Shown one piece after another: positions 17,071 through 27,146 of a DNA stretch of 64,000 nt. Each line of letters begins with the position of its first letter. Positions within the stretch are counted from its first letter, which is position 1. The position numbers and the translations under genes are program-made. Under the pieces are notes generated by a model. The model was not told the DNA's origin. It made no database searches and saw only the letters and a list, made by a program, of their open reading frames with translations. Origin of the DNA: Caulobacter sp048541825 (GTDB taxonomy: Bacteria > Pseudomonadota > Alphaproteobacteria > Caulobacterales > Caulobacteraceae). The DNA lies in NCBI RefSeq assembly GCF_048541825.1, contig NZ_CP183332.1, positions 1,116,001 to 1,180,000 of the forward strand, given 5' to 3'.

Positions 17071-17175
17071 GGGCGGCGTTGTCTTCCCGTCGGATTTTGA
17101 TTTTTCAGCGGGGATTGTAAATCGTTCCCCACACGCGGATATGAGGACCCCCACCCCACAAGGCAAGACATAGAC

Positions 17176-18288
<1,113 letters not shown>

Positions 18289-18303
18289 CTCCGGGCAAAG
18301 AAA

Positions 18304-18322
18304 CGGGGCCACAAGGGCCCCG
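18304..18322. terminator. Bidirectional hairpin terminator between mrp and SDR gene
   Basis: CGGGGCC-acaag-GGCCCCG. On the minus strand it is followed by TTTCTTTG, so it best serves the SDR gene; on the plus strand it follows the mrp stop by 15 nt with only CTTCAT after it. Confidence 0.75.
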
Positions 18323-18346
18323 CTTCATATGGTCATGTCGGAAGCG

Positions 18347-19252
18347 TTAGCCGCCAGCCATCTTGCGGAAGAACTTCTGGCCCTGCTCGCCGCCATTGAA
18401 ATAGGCCTTCTGGCCGTCTTCGGCGGTGATCTGGCTCCAGTGGTCGCGGATGCCCTCGGCCGAAAGTTCGCCGTCGCTGAGATAGACGCCTTCGGTCTCA
18501 TAGAGGCGCGTCAGGGCGAAGGCGCCGGCGCCGGCGGTCAGGATCGCGCCGGTCGGGGCTTCGTCGGAGACCAGATACATCACGCCTGGCGTGACCGCCT
18601 CGGGCGCCAGCTTGGCCAGCACTTCGGGCGGCATCAGGCCCTCGGTCATGCGGGTGGCGGCGACCGGGCTGATGGCGTTGATGTGGATATTGTTCTTCTG
18701 GCCCTCGAGCTTGAGGGTGTTCATCAGGCCCAGCACCGCCATCTTGGCCGCGCCGTAATTGGACTGGCCGAAATTGCCGTACATGCCCGAGGACGAGGTC
18801 GTCACGACGATGCGGCCATAGCTCTGGGCTTTCATGATGTCCCAGACCGCCTTGATCGGCTTGAAGGTGCCCCAGACGTGGACCTGCATGACTAGCTCGA
18901 AGTCGGCCAGCTCCATCTTGGTCAGGGTCTTGTCGCGCAAGATGCCGGCATTGGCGATCAGGATGTCGATGCGGCCCCAGGTCTCCATGGTGGTCTTGAC
19001 CATGTCGGCGACGCCGGCGTCGTCCGTCACCGAGGCGCCGTGGGCAATGGCTTCGCCGCCAAGGGCCTTGATCTCATCGACGACCGCCATGGCGGCAGCG
19101 GACGAGCCGCCTGAACCGTCGACGCTGCCGCCCAGGTCGTTGACCACCACCTTGGCGCCGCGACGGGCCAGTTCCAGGGCGTGCTGTCGACCCAGGCCAC
19201 CACCTGCGCCCGTAACGATCGCCACCTTGCCGTCAAAACGGATGTTCGACAT
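18347..19252 (-). CDS. SDR-family oxidoreductase (3-hydroxyacyl-CoA dehydrogenase-like)
   Basis: A 301-residue classical short-chain dehydrogenase. TGAGGGLG (14-21) binds NAD(P). The long loop GSVDGSGGSSAAA after VVVNDLG is typical of the dehydrogenase part of peroxisomal multifunctional enzyme type 2 and of its bacterial relatives. NAG follows in ILIANAGIL. The catalytic Ser-Tyr-Lys lies in TTSSSGMYGNFGQSNYGAAK. A C-terminal extension of ~60 residues (from about 240) exceeds a minimal SDR and fits that subgroup. It probably oxidises a 3-hydroxyacyl-CoA; the substrate is inferred. Confidence 0.85.
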   Translation of the reverse strand: MSNIRFDGKVAIVTGAGGGLGRQHALELARRGAKVVVNDLGGSVDGSGGSSAAAMAVVDEIKALGGEAIAHGASVTDDAGVADMVKTTMETWGRIDILIANAGILRDKTLTKMELADFELVMQVHVWGTFKPIKAVWDIMKAQSYGRIVVTTSSSGMYGNFGQSNYGAAKMAVLGLMNTLKLEGQKNNIHINAISPVAATRMTEGLMPPEVLAKLAPEAVTPGVMYLVSDEAPTGAILTAGAGAFALTRLYETEGVYLSDGELSAEGIRDHWSQITAEDGQKAYFNGGEQGQKFFRKMAGG

Positions 19253-19379
19253 GCCCTAGTCTCCCTCAAACGCGTGTTTGGTTTGGCGCGTTTGTGCGGC
19301 GCGGGAGGGGAGGCGTCAAGGGCGCCGGCGCCGTGCGGCCCTGACGTTTTGCGCCGCTCAGGCGTTCCGTGTCCGAGCC

Positions 19380-19393
19380 TTGATCCTGATCAC
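19380..19393 (+). promoter_or_regulatory. FNR/FixK-like box upstream of the copper ATPase
   Basis: TTGATCCTGATCAC matches the TTGA-N6-TCAA consensus of FNR/FixK proteins at all but the last base and has the usual inner symmetry TTGAT/ATCA. It ends 56 nt before the ATPase ATG, a position suited to activation. Confidence 0.55.
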
Positions 19394-19449
19394 AGTGTCA
19401 TGGGCCGCAGAGGCATATGGCGATGGCCGGACGCCAGGAGAAACTCGCT

Positions 19450-21624
19450 ATGCCTGACCATCCGCTACACCCCGCCCACGCTCCCAGAGGCGCGGCGCCG
19501 AGGCCCGTCGCGATTGGATCTTTCTACACCTGTCCGATGCACCCGCAGGTGCGCCAGGTCGGTCCCGGCGCCTGTCCGCTTTGCGGCATGGCCCTTGAGC
19601 CCGAAACCCCCACGCTGGACGCGGCGCCCAATGCCGAGCTGGGCGAGATGACCCGTCGCTTCTGGTTCGGGCTGGTGCTGACGGCGCCGGTCTTCGTGCT
19701 GGACATGGGCGCGCACCTGTTCGGCTTCATGCCGCCTTGGGGTGACCACGCCAACGCCTTTATCCAGCTGGCCCTGGCCTCGCCGGTGGTGCTGTGGGCG
19801 GGCTGGCCGTTCTTCCAGCGCGGCTGGGCGTCGATCCTGGCGCGCAGCCTCAACATGTTCACCCTTATCGCCCTGGGGACCGGGTCTGCCTATCTCTATT
19901 CGCTGGTTGCGACCCTGGCGCCGGATCTGCTGCCCGCCAGCTTCAAGGGCCATCATGGACAGGCTCCGGTCTATTTCGAGGCCGCGGCGGTGATTACCGT
20001 CCTGGTGCTGCTGGGCCAGGTGCTGGAATTGCGGGCCCGCGAGCGCACCGGGGGCGCCATCCGCGCCCTGCTGGATCTGGCTCCGCGCACGGCCCGGCGC
20101 ATCGGCGCCGATGGCCAGGACGCCGAGGTCGGCATCGACGCCATTCTGGTGGGCGACCGGCTGCGGGTCAGGCCGGGCGAGAAGATCCCCGTCGACGGCG
20201 TGGTGCTGGAGGGGCGCGGCCATGTCGACGAGGCCATGGTGACCGGCGAGTCGATGCCGGTGCTCAAGGCGCCGGGTTCTCTGCTGGTCGGCGGGGCAAT
20301 CAACAAGAGCGGGGGCTTTGTCATGCAGGCCCAGCGGGTCGGGGCCGATACCCTGCTGTCGCGGATCGTGGCCATGGTCGCCCAGGCCCAGCGGTCGCAG
20401 GCGCCGATCCAGCGGCTGGCCGACCGGGTCGCGGCCTGGTTCGTACCCATCGTGCTCGCCGCCGCCGTCCTGGCCTTCGCGGCCTGGGCGCTGGTCGGCC
20501 CCGAGCCGCGCTTGGCCAACGCCCTGGTCGCGGCCGTGGGCGTGCTGATCATCGCCTGCCCCTGCGCCCTGGGACTGGCCACGCCGATGTCGATCATGGT
20601 CGGCGTCGGGCGCGGCGCCCAGGCGGGCATCCTGCTGAAGGACGCCCAGGCGCTGGAGCGGCTGGAGCGCATCGATGTGCTGGTGGTCGACAAGACCGGC
20701 ACACTTACCGAAGGCCGACCCGTGCTCAGCGCCATCCAGACCTCCGGACTGGATGAGGACGAGCTCCTGCGCTTGGCCGCCAGCCTGGAACGCGGCAGCG
20801 AGCATCCGCTGGGCAAGGCCATCGTCGAGGCCGCCGAGGCGCGCAAGCTTTCCCTGGCCGAGGTCGCCGGGTTCGACTCGCCCGTGGGGCGCGGCGTGAC
20901 CGGTCTGGTCGAGGGCCGCCGCGTCGCGATCGGGGCCGAGCCCTATATGGCCGATCTGACGATCGCGGTCGGCGATCTGGCCAAGCGCGCCGAGGCGCTG
21001 AGAGGCGAGGGGGCGACGGTCGTTTTCGTGGCCCTGGACGGTGCGGCCGCTGGGCTGTTGGCGATCAAGGATCCCATCCGCCCGTCCAGCCGGGCGGCGA
21101 TCAAGGCGCTGAAGGACCAGGGCGTTCGCGTGCTGATGATGACCGGCGACAATCAGGTCACCGCCATGGCCGTGGCTCGCGCTCTGGGCATCGATGAGGT
21201 GGAGGCCGGGGTGCTGCCGGACCGCAAGGCCCACGTCGTCGAACGGCTTAGGGCCGAGGGCGCCTCGGTGGCCATGGCGGGGGATGGCGTCAATGACGCT
21301 CCGGCCCTGGCTGCGGCCGATGTCGGCATCGCCATGGGCGGCGGCGCCGATGTGGCGATGGAGGCGGCCGGCGTTACCCTGCTGAACGGCGACCTGATGG
21401 GCGTGGTCCGGGCGCGCTCGCTGTCGCGGGCGGTGATGCGCAACATCCGCCAGAACCTGGCCTTCGCCTTCGCCTACAACGCCGCCGGCGTGCCGATCGC
21501 GGCAGGGGTGCTGTATCCAGCCTTCGGCCTGACCCTGACGCCGCAGCTGGCGGCCCTGGCAATGGCGCTCAGTTCGGTCAGCGTGATCGGCAATGCGCTG
21601 CGACTGAGGGCCTGGAAGGCCTGA
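19450..21624 (+). CDS. Copper-translocating P1B-type ATPase with N-terminal heavy-metal-binding domain
   Basis: A 724-residue protein. The N-terminus carries the short His/Cys-rich metal-binding domain FYTCPMHPQ...GACPLCGMAL (25-49), not a CxxC HMA domain. Eight membrane spans are predicted. The actuator motif TGES lies at 265-268, the ion-path motif is C370-P-C372 and the phosphorylated Asp is D414 in DKTGTLT. SEHPLGKA and MAGDGVNDAPAL are also present. CPC indicates Cu(I). ATG 19450 has AGGAG 10 nt up; an earlier Met at 19417 lacks this. The FNR/FixK-like box suggests induction at low oxygen, as for pumps supplying cbb3 oxidase, although no cco genes are in view. Confidence 0.92.
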   Translation: MPDHPLHPAHAPRGAAPRPVAIGSFYTCPMHPQVRQVGPGACPLCGMALEPETPTLDAAPNAELGEMTRRFWFGLVLTAPVFVLDMGAHLFGFMPPWGDHANAFIQLALASPVVLWAGWPFFQRGWASILARSLNMFTLIALGTGSAYLYSLVATLAPDLLPASFKGHHGQAPVYFEAAAVITVLVLLGQVLELRARERTGGAIRALLDLAPRTARRIGADGQDAEVGIDAILVGDRLRVRPGEKIPVDGVVLEGRGHVDEAMVTGESMPVLKAPGSLLVGGAINKSGGFVMQAQRVGADTLLSRIVAMVAQAQRSQAPIQRLADRVAAWFVPIVLAAAVLAFAAWALVGPEPRLANALVAAVGVLIIACPCALGLATPMSIMVGVGRGAQAGILLKDAQALERLERIDVLVVDKTGTLTEGRPVLSAIQTSGLDEDELLRLAASLERGSEHPLGKAIVEAAEARKLSLAEVAGFDSPVGRGVTGLVEGRRVAIGAEPYMADLTIAVGDLAKRAEALRGEGATVVFVALDGAAAGLLAIKDPIRPSSRAAIKALKDQGVRVLMMTGDNQVTAMAVARALGIDEVEAGVLPDRKAHVVERLRAEGASVAMAGDGVNDAPALAAADVGIAMGGGADVAMEAAGVTLLNGDLMGVVRARSLSRAVMRNIRQNLAFAFAYNAAGVPIAAGVLYPAFGLTLTPQLAALAMALSSVSVIGNALRLRAWKA

Positions 21625-21631
21625 GCCCCAA

Positions 21632-21662
21632 CGAAAAACGCCGGGCGGAGAACCGCCCGGCG
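21632..21662 (-). terminator. Intrinsic terminator of the ABC exporter operon
   Basis: A perfect 10-bp stem CGCCGGGCGG/CCGCCCGGCG with a 4-nt loop (21639-21662) is followed on the minus strand by TTTTTCG. It lies 26 nt past the stop of the HlyD-type gene and 14 nt past the convergent ATPase stop, so it can serve both. Confidence 0.88.
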
Positions 21663-21688
21663 CCTCGTGGTCTCTGGACGCTGTATGG

Positions 21689-22693
21689 CTATTTCGGCTT
21701 AGTCATGCCGCCGCCGACGGGCGTGGTCGGCTTGTCACGCTTCACGCCGGCCTTCTTGCCGGGCTTCATGAACTTGACCAGCACGCGCTGGCCGACCAGC
21801 AGGGGGGCGCCGTCGGCGCTGACCACCACCTCAACCACGCGCTCGTCGCTGCGCTGGCTGGGATCGTCGGAGGCCAGCTTGCGGGCCCCGAAGACGGCGG
21901 CGCGGCGCAGGACCTTGCCGATATAGACCTTGTCGGGATCGCCTTCGGGCTGGATTTCGACTTCCTGACCATTGGCGACATTGGGGATGTCGGCCTCGAC
22001 GATCTCGGCGCGGACGATGCGCTGGGTGTCGGGCTCGAGGTCGAACATGTTGGACACGTTCAGGGTCGAGGCGCCGGCGCCGGGATTGGCGTAGCGGCGG
22101 GCGATGCGGCCGTTCATCGGCGCGCGGATCACCGTCAGTTCAAGATTGTACTGGGCCTCGTTCTTGCGGGCGAGGGCGGTGGCGACCTGGGCCTGCTGGG
22201 CGCCCAGGTTGGCGCGCGCGTTGGCGATGGCGTCTGACGCCGCATCGACGCGCGTGCCGGCCACGAAGTTGCTGGCGCTCAGCTTGCTGAGACGCGCATG
22301 CTCGCGTTGGGCCGTGGTCAACTGGACGCGGGTGGCGTTCATCATGGCGCGAGCCTGGGCCACTTCAGCGCTGGCGCGTTCGACCGTGAGGCGGCCCTCG
22401 TCGCTCTGCTGGCGGGCCAGGATCTGGTCTTTCACGACCACGTCGCCTTCCTGGACATAGACGGCCTCGACCACGCCGCCGCGACGGGCGGCGACCTGGA
22501 TAATGCCGCCTTCGACGTCAGCCTTGCCGTTGGCGATGGCCGCGTAGGGGGAGGGTTCCTCCATCTTGGCGGCGGCTTCGAGCGCCTTCTTTTTCTCGGC
22601 CGCCTGGCCTTGCATGTAGAAAAACCCGCCGCCGCCAGCGGCGAGCACGACGATAACGATCCAGAACATCGGGCGGCGCAAAAAGCCGAACAT
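21689..22693 (-). CDS. HlyD-family periplasmic adaptor of an ABC exporter
   Basis: A 334-residue membrane-fusion protein with one N-terminal span (about 10-28). A biotinyl-lipoyl-like domain (RRGGVVEAVYVQEGDVV, about 72-88) is split around a long alpha hairpin (about 100-190). ELTVIRAPMNGRIARR (about 193-208) closes the lipoyl part, and a beta-barrel region follows. It would link the inner-membrane ABC pump to an outer-membrane channel that is not encoded here. It lies 18 nt after the ATPase gene, in the order permease-ATPase-adaptor, as in DevBCA- or MacAB-like exporters. Confidence 0.86.
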   Translation of the reverse strand: MFGFLRRPMFWIVIVVLAAGGGGFFYMQGQAAEKKKALEAAAKMEEPSPYAAIANGKADVEGGIIQVAARRGGVVEAVYVQEGDVVVKDQILARQQSDEGRLTVERASAEVAQARAMMNATRVQLTTAQREHARLSKLSASNFVAGTRVDAASDAIANARANLGAQQAQVATALARKNEAQYNLELTVIRAPMNGRIARRYANPGAGASTLNVSNMFDLEPDTQRIVRAEIVEADIPNVANGQEVEIQPEGDPDKVYIGKVLRRAAVFGARKLASDDPSQRSDERVVEVVVSADGAPLLVGQRVLVKFMKPGKKAGVKRDKPTTPVGGGMTKPK

Positions 22694-22711
22694 ATCAGTT
22701 TCCCCCAGAAA

Positions 22712-23461
22712 TCAGTGGCTGAGCGGACCGGGATTGGCGTCGGGCGTTCTACGCACGTCGTCCAGGATCCGGCCGTCTTCTATGTGGATGACGCGGTCGG
22801 CATAGGCCTCCAACCGCGGGTCGTGGGTGACGCAGATCACCGCCGCGCCACGCTCGGTGGCGGCGGCGCGCAGCAGCTTGATGACGATTTCACCGCTCTT
22901 GCCGTCGAGGGCCGAGGTCGGCTCGTCGGCGAAGATCAGGTTCGGGTTCTTGGCCAGGGCGCGAGCGATGGCCACACGCTGCTTCTCGCCGCCCGACAGT
23001 TCTGAAGGCCGCTGATTGACGCGCGGGCCCAGACCCACCGACTCCAGCGCCGCCTGGGCGCGGCGCGAGGCCTCGCCGGGACCCACGTTCTGATACTTCA
23101 GGACGGTCATCACCTGCTGCTTGGCGGTGAGAGCCGGGAACAGGTTGAAGCCCTGGAAGATGAAACCGCAGTGGTCGAGGCGGAACTTGTCGATCTTGCC
23201 GGCCGACAGCGACCACAGGTCATTGGCCTCCAGCGCGGTGACCTTGCCCTCGTCGGGCTTGAGCAGCCCCGATAGCGCCGCCACCAGGGTCGACTTGCCC
23301 GAGCCCGAGGGGCCCATGACCATGGTCACGTCGCCGTGCCGGGCGTCGAAGTCCACGCCCTTGAGCACCTCGACGAAGGTGCGGCCGGTCTTGAAGCGCT
23401 TGACGATACCCTGGGCCGAGAGGGCGCTCTGGCCGCGCAGGTGGCTGTGATCGTTGCTCAT
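22712..23461 (-). CDS. ABC exporter ATP-binding subunit (LolD/MacB/DevA type)
   Basis: A 249-residue nucleotide-binding subunit. It has Walker A GPSGSGKST (50-58), the Q-loop in FIFQGFNLFPALTA, signature LSGGEKQR, Walker B LIFADEPTSALD and the H-loop in VICVTHDPR. The sequence class is that of the ATPases paired with FtsX-like permeases. Its start overlaps the permease stop by ATGA. The cargo is unknown; lipids, lipoproteins, peptides and macrolide-like compounds are all carried by relatives. Confidence 0.88.
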   Translation of the reverse strand: MSNDHSHLRGQSALSAQGIVKRFKTGRTFVEVLKGVDFDARHGDVTMVMGPSGSGKSTLVAALSGLLKPDEGKVTALEANDLWSLSAGKIDKFRLDHCGFIFQGFNLFPALTAKQQVMTVLKYQNVGPGEASRRAQAALESVGLGPRVNQRPSELSGGEKQRVAIARALAKNPNLIFADEPTSALDGKSGEIVIKLLRAAATERGAAVICVTHDPRLEAYADRVIHIEDGRILDDVRRTPDANPGPLSH

Positions 23462-24666
23462 CGCAGCAGGTCCGCGGGTTGGCTGTTCTTCAGGATGCCC
23501 AGCGACAGAAAGCCGGAGAGCATGGCGATGATCACGAGGAAGACCGCGACGATGATGATCAGGCTGGGCGGGAAGAACATCGGCACGCCGCCGGCGGCGG
23601 CCAGCAGGGTGACCAGCCAGGTCAGCAGGCCCGCCGCGCCGACCCCGACGATACCGACCCAGAAGGACAGCTCCATGACGATGTTGCGCAGGTCGCCCAT
23701 CGACACGCCCAAGGCGCGCAGCGAGGCGAACTCCTTGATATTGGCCATGATCGCGCCGCGCAGGGTCTGCCAGGTGATGGCGACGCCGATCAGCAGGCCC
23801 AGGAACGCCGAGAAGCCCAGCATGATGCCGATAATCTGGTCATCCAGCATGGCGCTGGAATTGGCGTCGGCCAGTTCCTGACGGGTCCAGGCGCGGAACT
23901 TGCCGTCGCCTTTTTTGTTCAGCTGGGCGGCGACGATCTCGGCGCGGGCCGGATCGCGAATTTGAACCATCAGGGGTGCGACGCGCGGGCCGGTATCGGC
24001 CTCGCCCAGCATCCGCAGGGTGTCGCGTGACATCACCAGGGTGGGCTGGATGATGTTGGGATAACCGGTGGTGACCACGGCGATCGTAATCGTCTTGCCG
24101 TTATAGATCGCCTTGTCGCCCTTCTTGACGCCTAGGCGCTTCAGCGCGGTCTGGTCGACGGCCACGGCATAGGGCTGGCGCAGGGCCTCGACCATCGCCT
24201 GGGTGTAGTCGGTCGGCACGGTGACATAGCCCGGAATGGCGTCGATCACGGTGACGTTGACGAACTCGGTCTTGCGACCGCCGCCTTCGCCGCCGGCCGG
24301 CTTGCCGCCCTTGGCGGCGGCCTTGGTGCGGGCGTCAATCTTGGCCTGCTCTTCGGGGCTCAGGATGTTCTGGAAGCGGCCGCCGGAGCCGTCGAGCGGC
24401 GCGACCTGGGTCACTTCGGGGTGGCTGTAGACCAGCGGGATCATGCGGCGCGGCAGGCCCGAGGGACCGCCGAACAGCGCCTTGGCGCCGGGGCCCAGCA
24501 CCATGATGTCGGCGCGCGCCCGGTCGATCTGGGCGGTGAAGCCCTTGCCGATGCCGACGAACATGCCGACCTGGGCCAGCACCAGAAGACCCGAGAACGC
24601 CAAGGCGACCACGGCCGCCATGTATCGACGCCACTCGTAAAGCAAGGTGGCCAAGGCCAGCGACAT
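23458..24666 (-). CDS. FtsX-like ABC exporter permease (DevC/MacB type)
   Basis: A 402-residue permease. A first span (about 16-38) is followed by a ~220-residue periplasmic MacB-PCD-like domain (from about RARADIMVLGPGAKAL) and three C-terminal spans (about 265-290, 325-350, 365-395). The opening MSLALATLLYEWRRYMAAV resembles DevC-type proteins. ATG 24666 is used, with GGGGGAG ten bases up; an open frame upstream has no signal. It is first in the permease-ATPase-adaptor operon. Confidence 0.85.
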   Translation of the reverse strand: MSLALATLLYEWRRYMAAVVALAFSGLLVLAQVGMFVGIGKGFTAQIDRARADIMVLGPGAKALFGGPSGLPRRMIPLVYSHPEVTQVAPLDGSGGRFQNILSPEEQAKIDARTKAAAKGGKPAGGEGGGRKTEFVNVTVIDAIPGYVTVPTDYTQAMVEALRQPYAVAVDQTALKRLGVKKGDKAIYNGKTITIAVVTTGYPNIIQPTLVMSRDTLRMLGEADTGPRVAPLMVQIRDPARAEIVAAQLNKKGDGKFRAWTRQELADANSSAMLDDQIIGIMLGFSAFLGLLIGVAITWQTLRGAIMANIKEFASLRALGVSMGDLRNIVMELSFWVGIVGVGAAGLLTWLVTLLAAAGGVPMFFPPSLIIIVAVFLVIIAMLSGFLSLGILKNSQPADLLR

Positions 24667-25061
24667 GCGAAAAATGCTCCCCCAATCAAGGGTTGCAGCA
24701 ATGACCGGCGTTCCTCCAGCGGCCAAGTTAAATCGGGGTAAGGCAATTTGTGCAGCGTCTCGTTGCGACGCGGATAGGCGGCGCAAGGCCTGAATCCGGT
24801 CAGCTTCCGGGGCCCCGCCGCCGGCTCTTTGGTCGTCGCGGCTACGAGAATCCTGCCGTTGGAAGCGCCTTGCTCACAAGGCCCGCACCGCGCAGGGGCT
24901 GGCGAGTTTGGCGGTAAGCGCCGCCTTACAACGCGGCACAACGGCGTTCCTTCGGCGGGCAGCGCGCAAGCCGCTTGCCTAGAAGTGTAAACTTGGTGTC
25001 AATCTCGGCCCTTGGCTGACGTCGCGGGGGTGTCGCCTAGTTCAAAGGTTCTTCTGTCTTG
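24667..25061. other. 395-bp divergent intergenic region, no gene seen
   Basis: It separates the minus-strand ABC exporter operon from the plus-strand nucleoside transporter. I see no RNA gene, convincing operator or terminator. A small inverted repeat, GTAAG-cgccgc-CTTAC, sits near 24914-24930. The frames that stay open here are extensions of shadow frames and lack ribosome binding sites. Promoters for both genes are expected but I cannot place them. Confidence 0.5.
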
Positions 25062-26342
25062 ATGTTTCGTCCCGAGAACGTTCAAGCCCTCGCGGGTCTG
25101 GCGCTCACCCTCGCCCTTTGCTGGCTGGTCTCCGAGAATCGCAAGCGCTTCCCCTGGGTGCTGGCCATCGGCGCCATCGTCGTCCAGGTCGGCCTCGTGC
25201 TGCTGCTGTTCGGACTGCCCCAGGCCCAGACGCTGCTGCGCGGCGTCAATGGCGCGGTTGAGGGCCTGTCGGCCTCGACCCAGGCCGGCACCATGTTCAT
25301 CTTCGGCTTCCTGGCGGGCGGCGATCAGCCCTATCCGGTCAGTAATCCGGGCCTGGGCTTCATCTTCGCCTTCCGCGTCCTGCCGGTGATCCTGGTGGTC
25401 TGCGCCCTGTCGGCGCTGCTGTGGCACTGGAAGATCCTCAAATGGGCGGCGCAGGGCTTTGGCTTTGTGTTTCAAAAGACCCTGGGCCTGCGCGGCCCGC
25501 CGGCCCTGGCCACCGCCGCCACCATCTTCATGGGCCAGATCGAGGGCCCGATCTTCATCCGCGCCTATCTCGACAAGCTGTCGCGATCTGAACTGTTCAT
25601 GCTGATCGCGGTCGGCATGGCCTGCGTCAGCGGCTCGACCATGGTGGCCTATGTCACCATCCTGGCCGATGTCCTGCCCAACGCCGCCGCCCACGTGCTG
25701 ACCGCCTCGATCATCTCGGCCCCGGCCGGCGTATTGCTGGCCCGGATCATCGTGCCGGCCGATCCGATGGAAAAGGTCTCCAGCCTGGACCTCAACATCG
25801 ACGACAAGACCTATGGCAGCTCGATCGACGCCGTCATGAAGGGCACGACCGACGGCCTGCAGATCGCCCTCAACATCGGCGCCACCCTGATCGTCTTCGT
25901 GGCCCTGGCCACCATGGTCGACAAGGGTCTGGCCGCCTTGCCCGAGGTCGGCGGCCAGCCGCTGAGCATCGCGCGTGGCCTGGGCGTGGTCTTCGCGCCC
26001 CTGGCCTGGTCGATGGGCATCCCCTGGAAGGAAGCCGGCACCGCCGGCGGCCTGCTGGGCGTCAAGCTGATCCTCACCGAGTTCACGGCCTTCATCCAGA
26101 TGTCCCAGACGGGCGCCGCCCTGCTGGACGAGCGCACCCGGATGATCATGACCTACGCCCTGTGCGGCTTTGCCAATATCGGCTCGGTCGGCATGAACGT
26201 GGCCGGCTTCAGCGTGCTGGTGCCCGAGCGCCGGCAAGAGGTGCTGGGCCTGGTCTGGAAGGCGATGATGGCCGGATTCCTGGCCACCTGCCTGACCGGC
26301 TCGCTGATCGGCCTGATGCCGCGCGAGCTGTTCGGGCTGTAG
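25062..26342 (+). CDS. Concentrative nucleoside transporter (CNT/NupC family)
   Basis: A 426-residue inner-membrane nucleoside:cation symporter with about ten hydrophobic spans. Typical CNT segments are GQIEGPIFIRAYLDKLSRSELF (the conserved GQxE substrate contact), ACVSGSTMVAYV, SIISAPAG, NEF-like LILTEFTAF and CGFANIGSVG. ATG 25062 directly follows a TTG that is also in frame; ATG is preferred. A hairpin ends the transcript or covers the RBS of the next gene. Nucleoside import fits with the NUP-family protein at 14045-15082, but the two are not linked. Confidence 0.92.
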   Translation: MFRPENVQALAGLALTLALCWLVSENRKRFPWVLAIGAIVVQVGLVLLLFGLPQAQTLLRGVNGAVEGLSASTQAGTMFIFGFLAGGDQPYPVSNPGLGFIFAFRVLPVILVVCALSALLWHWKILKWAAQGFGFVFQKTLGLRGPPALATAATIFMGQIEGPIFIRAYLDKLSRSELFMLIAVGMACVSGSTMVAYVTILADVLPNAAAHVLTASIISAPAGVLLARIIVPADPMEKVSSLDLNIDDKTYGSSIDAVMKGTTDGLQIALNIGATLIVFVALATMVDKGLAALPEVGGQPLSIARGLGVVFAPLAWSMGIPWKEAGTAGGLLGVKLILTEFTAFIQMSQTGAALLDERTRMIMTYALCGFANIGSVGMNVAGFSVLVPERRQEVLGLVWKAMMAGFLATCLTGSLIGLMPRELFGL

Positions 26343-26372
26343 GGCTTTCCTTCCCTTGGGAAACACGATCAT

Positions 26373-26400
26373 CCTCCCGGTCAAAAGCCGGGAGGATTTT
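26373..26400 (+). terminator. Hairpin after CNT gene, also covering the GST ribosome binding site
   Basis: CCTCCCGG-tcaaaag-CCGGGAGG (26373-26395), then ATTTTCGT and the ATG of the next gene at 26404. With only four T residues it is a modest terminator. Its 3' arm contains GGGAGG, the only good Shine-Dalgarno for the GST gene, 8 nt before the ATG. The stem therefore either ends the CNT transcript or hides that RBS. Confidence 0.7.
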
Positions 26401-26403
26401 CGT

Positions 26404-27021
26404 ATGAAACTCTATGACAGCCGCCGCGCCCCCAATCCTCGCCGGGTCCGCTGGTTCATGGCCGAGAAGGGCATCGAGGACGTCGAGATCGTCGACATCG
26501 ACATCTTCGGCGGTCAGCATCGATCGCCCGACTATCTCGCCAAGGCCGGTCTGCCCAATGTGCCGGCCCTGGAGATCGACGAGGCCACCACCATCACCGA
26601 GTCGGTGGCGATCTGCCGCTATCTGGAAAGCGTCTATCCCGAGCCGAACCTGTTCGGGCGCGACGCCCGCGAGATCGCCGTCATCGAGATGTGGACTCGC
26701 CGCTCGGAGATGCTGCTGTCGACGCCGCTGATGATGGCCGTGCGGCATGGCCATCCCGCTCTGGCCGCCATCGAGACCCAGGTGCCTGAAATCGCCGAGA
26801 CCAACCGCAAGGCGGCCGAGCGCGCCCTGAAGGTGTTCGACCGCCGGCTTGGCGAGAGCGAATTCATCGCCGCCGATCGGGTGACCATCGCCGACATCCT
26901 GGCCGTCACGGGGATCGATTTTGCCCGGATGGTCAAGTTTCGGCCGGATGCGGAGCTGGAGAATGTTGGGCGCTGGCTGACGGCGATGATGGAGCGCCCG
27001 GCAGCCAAGGCGGGGGTCTAG
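26404..27021 (+). CDS. Glutathione S-transferase family protein
   Basis: A 205-residue protein with an N-terminal thioredoxin-like domain (about 1-78) and an all-helical C-terminal domain. The cis-Pro is in AGLPNVPALEID and the glutathione gamma-Glu contact is TESVAICRYLE. ADRVTIADILAVTG is the conserved N-capping box of the GST core. The N-terminus MKLYDSRRAPNPRRV has Ser and Asn in the place of a catalytic Ser/Tyr. The substrate is unknown. The RBS lies in the stem of the preceding hairpin. Confidence 0.88.
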   Translation: MKLYDSRRAPNPRRVRWFMAEKGIEDVEIVDIDIFGGQHRSPDYLAKAGLPNVPALEIDEATTITESVAICRYLESVYPEPNLFGRDAREIAVIEMWTRRSEMLLSTPLMMAVRHGHPALAAIETQVPEIAETNRKAAERALKVFDRRLGESEFIAADRVTIADILAVTGIDFARMVKFRPDAELENVGRWLTAMMERPAAKAGV

Positions 27022-27034
27022 CGATCAAGGTAGA

Positions 27035-27146
27035 TCCTCCCCCTCCGGGGGAGGTGGCCGGAGGCCGGTGGGGGAAGACCGCAAGGACTGCGCCGTTACT
27101 GCCCCCTCCGTCGCCTGCGGCGACACCTCCCCCGCTAGGGGGAGGA
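27035..27146. repeat. Inverted intergenic element, copy A
   Basis: The left part TCCTCCCCCTCCGGGGGAGG and the right part CCTCCCCCGCTAGGGGGAGG face each other across about 110 bp with further GGCCGGAGGCCGG and GTCGCCTGCGGCGAC pieces between. The right half closely resembles the element at 38155-38210, and both lie at the 3' end of a minus-strand gene, directly before its stop codon. Confidence 0.7.

Noticed and set aside
19465..21234. 589-codon frame antisense to the copper ATPase
   Set aside because: Shadow frame; the ATPase on the plus strand has all its motifs.
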